64,000 nt of DNA, taken from the NCBI RefSeq assembly GCF_032854445.1, contig NC_088296.1:4549246-4613245 (forward strand). The letters are read 5' to 3'. The number at the start of each line of letters is the position of its first letter. Position 1 is the first letter of the stretch. This document shows, in pieces, positions 57,880 to 64,000 of the stretch. The notes under the pieces were generated by a model, which had not been told where the DNA came from, did no database searches, and was given only the letters and a program-made list of their open reading frames with translations. The position numbers and the translations under genes were made by a program. Source of the DNA: Liolophura sinensis. Lineage: Eukaryota > Mollusca > Polyplacophora > Chitonida > Chitonidae.

Positions 57880-59454
57880 TTACACGAACGGAGTAGAGTA
57901 ACCCTCCTCCACTCCCCTCCGCCCCGCTGGAAAACTGGAGTTTTAACAAATACTTTGACATCTGAGAGGCTTTATTATTGGAATGAATTTCAAAGGCATA
58001 CCTCTATATCTTCCATTAAAATAGAAATAAGTATCAAACACACATATATCCATAACATTCTGTATAATGCGAAATACATCTCACATTTTTCCTTCAGCAT
58101 TTGCATAGACAAATGCAGATCAATTTATTCTCACTTTAAGCCAGCCTAAATCTTTTTATTGACAGTTTTCTAACATTTTTATTGACAGTTCTCTTTCACA
58201 AGTCTATGTTCTCAACACAATACAGCTTTACCCAATTCATCGAACGTGCATGTTACCGTCGTGACATGCATCTTACCGTCGTGACATGCATGTGATTTAA
58301 TTTAATCCAGGAATTAATTATACAACATTGTTTACTAAAGAGGAGCGCTGACCATGAATATTAAAATTAAATATTTCTATCGTTGGTGTAAACAGCCTCG
58401 ACACTTGCACGTCATACATCAGTTACTGTTTAACCTCGGGCGACACAAATTTTTGGGCGTGTATTACAGGCGAGCCAATGTTAAAAACAAAAAATATCAA
58501 AATGAATGAAAATAAAACTGAAAGTTCATCTCTTTTATTTTGTACAATCTTAAAGACTATGTCTTAATTATTTACTTCATTTTCAAGGCGTTCAGATCAG
58601 GTAAATATCTCCTCAACATGAAAAATTTACGGAAACAGTCCATCTTTGCCGTAAATTTTTCAGATTTAATTTTTTTTAAATCCTCCCATAACATTGGAAA
58701 AGGCTTCAATCTTCCCCTAAAACAACGACATAAAATGGTGTGACCCCATCCGGAAGTCCATCCTAGACTGGAATCCACATGTACATTCTGGGCGCTGCTA
58801 GAGTGAACAGGCTAACGGTTTTCAGAATATCTTCAGCTCCCAATCTTTGAGTACTGATTTATGCTTGGCATTTTCCAGAAAAAATAAAGTACTTTTTTTA
58901 CCATGTAAGGGAAACTGGAGCTAAACAATGTGAGGCATGCGCCCATTTTCGCAGAGCGTCATAAACCAACTTTTCGTAACTTTCCTTATAAATTATGTTC
59001 CCTTATGGCGCTATAACCAACAGGAATTCACTGGCAAAAACATAACGAGAAATAGGAAATGCCAAAAATGAAACAGAGAAAAACAACTCCTCACCTAAAA
59101 AGTGTAAGCTATTGTTTGGATTTGTCTCCTGTATTGTCCAATCTCTGAAGAGATATTCAACATAGATTCCATTTTGCCGAAACATTACATCATCTCGTAC
59201 ACATGTACGACGACGGCCAGAAACTGCACTGCTGTCGGACTTTGAACTGTTCCATCAAAACATCTTACTTCTCACATCTGCTGGCATTTCTTCATGACGT
59301 CAGCGTGGATGCCAGGTACCACCGTGTTATAGTAGATGTTCTTGTATCCTGAGCCTCCCTCCCTTCTCACCCCACATCTCTCATCCGCCAACCCCACATC
59401 CCTCATCCCCTACCCCGTGGAAATTCCTCCGGCAGTCACGTCCTCAGGCAGACA
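57880..59454. other. Downstream flank of TXNL1
   Basis: AT-rich; may hold the TXNL1 3' UTR (minus strand). TTTATT, an AATAAA on the minus strand, occurs several times, so the 3' end cannot be fixed. Confidence 0.4.
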
Positions 59455-59484
59455 CTAATGACTTTCTCCTTTCTTCCCCGCAAC
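59455..59484 (-). CDS. TXNL1: TXNL1 last coding exon
   Basis: Thirty nt after acceptor cttag: VAGKKGESH and a TAG stop. Phase 0 in. Confidence 0.87.
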   Translation of the reverse strand, partial: VAGKKGESH

Positions 59485-61857
59485 CTAAGACGGAAGGGGA
59501 ACAAAATCACAAATAAAATGTCGTAAGATGCAAGCAACAAGGGATGTATCAAGCACTTGCCGTAAGTGTGAATGAGCGAGTGAGTGAGTGCTTGGGGTTT
59601 AACGTCGTACTTAACAATTTTTCAGTCATATGACGGCGAAGGAATCCTTAGAGTGCACGTAACGTGCCTCCTTGTTGCAGGACGTATTTCCACAGCTCTT
59701 TTATATAGTGCTGCTTCATTGAGAGTCCTCACCGAAGGCAAAGTAAGCTGTCACGCGCGAGCCATTATACTGATACGGGTCAACCAGTCGTTGCACTATC
59801 CCCTTCATGCTGAACGCTAAACGCCATGTGAAAAGTTCAAATGTTGACCTCTAATCCAAAATAAAGTAGAACCACTGACACTGTCATACAGATATTATTC
59901 TCTCATTAGACAGAGTTAAGATCTTGCAATTAAATCAACAAAAAAAGGCCAAATTTATTATACTTTCACAACTATGTCTATCGTAAGTGTAAGGATAGCA
60001 GAGCAGTGACTTCGTAGCTTATAAAGTTGTAAATCATTGTGGTGTTAAAACACACTGTGGGGAGTTGGTGCACAAATTTACCGCACAGGTCACTGACAGG
60101 AAAAATTGTCATCTGCCTGTGGCAATTTATGTATATGGATGGCATCTGCAATCGTGTGACTGGTATAGGTATAGGAGCTATGTGGAAAAAATTGGTCTTT
60201 GATATGTAAATCGCTAGCGACTAATGGCGATCTGTGTACTATATGTGGCCACTGCAGCCCTATGGCTGGCCACAAAACTGTAACCAAACTGGACACCGCC
60301 ACCTCCACAATACGATTCCCTTCTCACAACACCTCTCTTTACTTAAATTACTTTTAATCTTTACTTTAATTAAGATTAACTAAGTCTCCCAGTTTAATCA
60401 TATTCTCACATTATGGGTGCAATATTGCCAAAATGGCAATAATCAACGATCATTCACTCGTTCATTCACTCAGCCAACATCACACACCCAAAAACTGCTT
60501 CTTGTCACTCACCCGTTTGAAGTCAGACATGTTCGTTGTAGAGACTGGGGATCCTATAAAAGCTATGTAGTCTATCTGCGTGGTTTCTGTACCTTTCTGG
60601 TTGTCCTTCACAAATATCTGTGGCAAAACAACAACACAAAAGTTATTTATTTACTTAGTATTAATTTTCAAAAGACACATTTTTAATTTATTTATTTATT
60701 TGATTGGTGTTTTACGCCATACTCAAGAATATTTCACTCATACGACGGCGGCCAGCATTATGGTGGGTGTGGAAACCGGGCAGAGCCTGGGGGAAACCCA
60801 CAACTGTTGGTGGCAGACCTTCCCACGTACGGCTGAAGAGGAAGCCAGCATGACACGTTTTTAACATCAATACTTATTTCAACCCAATTTACCAACAGTC
60901 ATGATGTAGAATTTTTAGATATTTCTATTTGACTATTTGAATGATTTGATTTGATTTGATATAGTCAGGTTTACTAATAAAACCATACTCAAAAAACCAT
61001 ACTCAAAAATATTTCACTAGTTACCACAATGGCATCCTGTGGATTGTTATGGATATCCCCCTATACGTAAAACAACAATCAAAAAAAAAAAAACTAAACC
61101 AACCCCAATGGACAGACCACAGATGGCATCTTGTCAGATACATGACAAACTGGTTGGGGCTACACCTTAAGACTTTTTACATGTACATGTACCTTAAAAA
61201 TTACCTTATTTGGATTTGTTTTCTAAATTTTGGCATAATTAGATAATATTGCCTTTTTACATTATTTTAATCTTGTCAGAATGTGAGTCACCCTCATATA
61301 TTTGCACATCTAAATAGATGATTCACAAAAACACTATGCCAATGACACCAGACAAGAGACACAAGATAATTATTCCTACAGTAGATGTACACGAGGAATT
61401 TTTATCCAATCTTGAATGATGAAGTTTTCAGTTTCATTTCATCAAGACAAAAAGTCATACTTCAGACATTTTCTCCCACACTTACTTTTATTTCATGACA
61501 ATCACTATTTATATATGGAAGAAGATAGAAGAGGCCTGGAGGAAACATCCAACCAAGTTGATGACACCGCACCCACTCAATGACATCATATATGACACTG
61601 CACCCACTCAATGACATCATATATGACACCTCACCCACACACTGACACCAAACATGACATCTGCCCAATGTTTAACATCAGACATGACCTAAACCCAACA
61701 GATGACACCAGACACAACACCCCACCAAGATGACAACAGATATGACACCCCGTCCAGTAGATAGAGTAGCACACTTACCGTTACTGTTTGAACATTCTGG
61801 TATTTGACATATCGTAAGCCTATTGTAGCCCCTTCCTTCATGTCATCAGGAGTTAAA
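59455..61857 (-). CDS. TXNL1: Thioredoxin-like protein 1, last three coding exons (5' part beyond right edge)
   Basis: Exons 61779-61857, 60513-60617 and 59455-59484 join to LTPDDMKEGATIGLRYVKYQ, NVQTVT, IFVKDNQKGTETTQIDYIAF, IGSPVSTTNMSDFKR and VAGKKGESH, then stop. This is the C-terminal half of the PITH domain and the invariant KKGESH end of TXNL1, a cytosolic thioredoxin-fold protein that binds the 26S proteasome via its PITH domain. The thioredoxin domain and the start of PITH must lie further right. The final coding exon is only 30 nt, yet it is flanked by a good acceptor (gtcttag). No oddity apart from the repeat-laden introns. Confidence 0.9.
59575..59828 (-). mobile_element. SINE family B, 5'-truncated, in TXNL1 intron
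   Basis: Plus-strand gtgagtgagtgcttggggtt through ttcatgctgaacgc. The (actc)n tail is retained and the tRNA-like head lost. Confidence 0.87.
60513..60617 (-). CDS. TXNL1: TXNL1 penultimate exon
   Basis: Acceptor gccacag, 35 codons IFVKDNQKGTETTQIDYIAF through MSDFKR, donor gtgagt. Phase 0 on both sides. Confidence 0.92.
60686..60853 (-). mobile_element. SINE A, 5'-truncated, in TXNL1 intron
   Basis: Tail (ttta)n, then gattggtgttttacgccata through ggctgaagaggaagccagca; lacks the head. It starts ~70 bp from the penultimate exon. Confidence 0.88.
61779..61857 (-). CDS. TXNL1: TXNL1 antepenultimate exon
   Basis: Acceptor ctttcag, one nt completing a codon, then LTPDDMKEGATIGLRYVKYQ and NVQTVT to donor gtaagt. 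Phase 2 in. Confidence 0.92.
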
Positions 61858-61904
61858 CTGAAAGAAAAAGAGAGATGGATTATTCTAGCTTAAGTCATGA
61901 TCCC

Positions 61905-62590
61905 TCCAGTAGTTTATGACTGATTGACTGATCTCACTGACTGAACAATCTCACTGACTGACTGATCTCACTGACTGAATGATCTCACTGAATGAACGAT
62001 CTCAATGACTGAATGATCTCACTGAATGAACGATCTCACTGACTGAACGATCTCTGATTGACTGATCTCACTGACGGAAAAATCTCACTGACTGAACGAT
62101 CTCACTGACTGAATGATCTCACTGAATGCACGATCTCACTGAATGAATGATCTCACTGAATGAATAATCTCACTGACTGAATGATCTCATTGACTGAATA
62201 ATCTCACTGAATGAATGATCTCACTGATTGAAAAATCTCACTGACTGAATGATCTCAATGAATAAATGATCTCATTGACCGAATGATCTCAATGACTGAA
62301 TGATCTCAATGACTGAATGATCTCACTGACTGAATGATCTCACTGCATGAATGATCACACTCACTGAAAAATCTCACTGACAGAATGATCTCACTGACTG
62401 AATAATCTCATTGACTGATCTCAATGAATGAATGATCTCATTGACTGAATGATCTCACTGACTGAATGATCTCACTGACTGAAGGATCTCACTGACTGAA
62501 GGATCTCACTGAATGAAGGATCTCACTGACTGAATGATCTCAATGAATGAATGATCTCACTGAATGAATGATCTCACTGACTGAATGACA
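61905..62590. repeat. Minisatellite, ~17-18-bp unit
   Basis: About 39 copies of tgaatgatctcactgac and variants, in the TXNL1 intron. Confidence 0.93.
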
Positions 62591-62849
62591 GATAGCTGTT
62601 TCAAACATTGCCCCTGTACACATGTGTGTGACATGTCACAGGTGGGATAAACAAAAGCACATGAGCATTTATGTCTAGGGTACAACATCACAGTCTTCAG
62701 TGACAGCCCAGAATTCAACTCCAATCCAATTTCTTTTTTTCAAAATTTTTAACTTGATACTGTCCTCGAACCCATGTGAAGTCCCAGATGTCACAACAAG
62801 TGGGATAATATTCACAGATTTTGCTGAACTGTGTGTAACTGCCAGGGGA

Positions 62850-64000
62850 CATAATGCTTTAACACAGTGACAGGGATCTGTTCGTCCCACAGTGATGAAA
62901 TCTCCACCGTGCATACTGGAAACAGCCATCCACCATTAACACAGTGACAGGGATTTGTTCATCCTGCAGTGATGAAATCTCCACGGTGCATACTGGAAAC
63001 AGCCATCCAGCATTAACACAGTGATAGGGATTTGTTCATCCTGCAGTGATGAAATCTCCACCGTGCATACTGGAAACAGCCATCCAGCATTAACACAGTG
63101 ACAGGGATTTGTTTGTCCTGCAGTGATGAAATCTCTACTGTGCATACTGGAAACAGCCATCCAGCATTAACACAGTGACAGGGATTTGTTTGTCCCCCAG
63201 TGAGGAAATCTCCACCGTGCATACTGGAAACAGCCATCCAGCATTAACACAGTGATAGGGATTTGTTCATCCTGCAGTGATGAAATCTCCACCGTGCATA
63301 CTGGAAACAGCCATCCAGCATTAACACAGTGATAGGGATTTGTTCATCCTGCAGTGATGAAATCTCCACCGTGCATACTGGAAACAGCCATCCAGCATTA
63401 ACACAGTGATAGGGATTTGTTCATCCTGCAGTGATGAAATCTCCACCGTGCATACTGGAAACAGCCATCCAGTAGTAACACAGTGATAGGGATTTGTTCA
63501 TCCTGCAGTGATGAAATCTCCACCGTGCATACTGGCAACAGCCATCCAGCATTAACACAGTGACAGGGATTTGTTCATCCTGCAGTGATGAAATCTCCAC
63601 CATGCATACTGGAAACAGCCATCCAGTAGTAACACAGTGATAGGGATTTGTTCATCCTGCAGTGATGAAATCTCCACCGTGCATACTGGAAACAGCCATC
63701 CAGTAGTAACACAGTGATAGGGATTTGTTCATCCTGCAGTGATGAAATCTCCACCGTGCATACTGGAAACAGCCATCCAGCATTAACACAGTGACAGGGA
63801 TTTGTTTGTCCCCCAGTGATGAAATCTCCACAGTGCATACTGGAAACAGCCATCCAGCTGTAATACAGTGATAGGGATTTGTTTGTCCTGCAGTGATGAA
63901 ATCTCCACCGTGCACACTGGAAACAGCCACCCAGTAGTAACACAGTGACAGGGATTTGTTTGTCCCCCAGTGAGGAAATCTCCAACATGCATACTGGAAA
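62850..64000. repeat. Minisatellite, ~77-bp unit, running off the right edge
   Basis: About 15 highly similar units: cattaacacagtgacaggga, tttgttcatcctgcagtgat, gaaatctccaccgtgcatac, tggaaacagccatccag. The true length is unknown. Minus-strand frames of 60-137 codons are artefacts of the repeat. Confidence 0.95.

Noticed and set aside
62675-63992. Multiple minus-strand ORFs with WLFPVCTVEISS-like repeats
   Set aside because: They are the 77-bp repeat read in different frames; TXNL1 intron.

Overview
This is a gene-poor, repeat-rich window from an animal nuclear genome. Genes are split by GT-AG introns. Two families of tRNA-derived SINEs, LINE relics, an env-bearing Ty3/gypsy element and an unusually large number of minisatellites fill most of the space. 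The SINE whose 3' end reads 'gtgaaatattcttgagtacggcgtaaaacaccaatc', a secreted LolA-like-domain gene, and the overall texture suggest a marine invertebrate, most likely a lophotrochozoan such as a mollusc. I cannot name the species from sequence alone.

Five protein-coding genes can be assembled exon by exon with matching splice phases. (1) Minus strand, 6417 to beyond the left edge: a secreted LolA-like-domain protein, with five exons inside the window. (2) Plus strand, 16760-20085: a complete three-exon p24 cargo receptor of the TMED3/TMED7 (gamma) type, 209 aa. (3) Minus strand, 27385-32678: a complete four-exon TauD/TfdA-type Fe(II)/2-oxoglutarate dioxygenase (clavaminate synthase-like or DdaC-like), 387 aa, with a mitochondrial-type N terminus. 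(4) Plus strand, 51246-56683: a two-exon single-pass membrane protein of 201 aa with an acidic N terminus and a C-terminal PPPY motif, which I do not recognise. (5) Minus strand, 59455-61857: the last three coding exons of TXNL1 (PITH domain), whose 5' part lies beyond the right edge. The genes look functionally unrelated; the window shows no operon-like logic.

Between the genes, 33.0-37.1 kb holds a decayed Ty3/gypsy element on the minus strand (gag, a protease remnant, RT, integrase and an envelope-like fusion protein). RNase H and most of the protease are deleted. Two LINE reverse-transcriptase relics lie at 14.8-15.4 and 38.9-39.4 kb. At least fifteen tandem arrays with periods from about 17 to 77 bp cover roughly 12 kb.

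The most interesting structure is in the LolA-like gene. Two of its exons have had their 3' ends, in one case including the 5' splice site, amplified into tandem arrays that run on into the downstream introns: a 63-bp (21-codon) unit in about 14 copies and a ~71-bp unit in about five. One array is split by an inverted copy of a ~305-bp segment found 2.4 kb away, which carries a related secretory-type exon.
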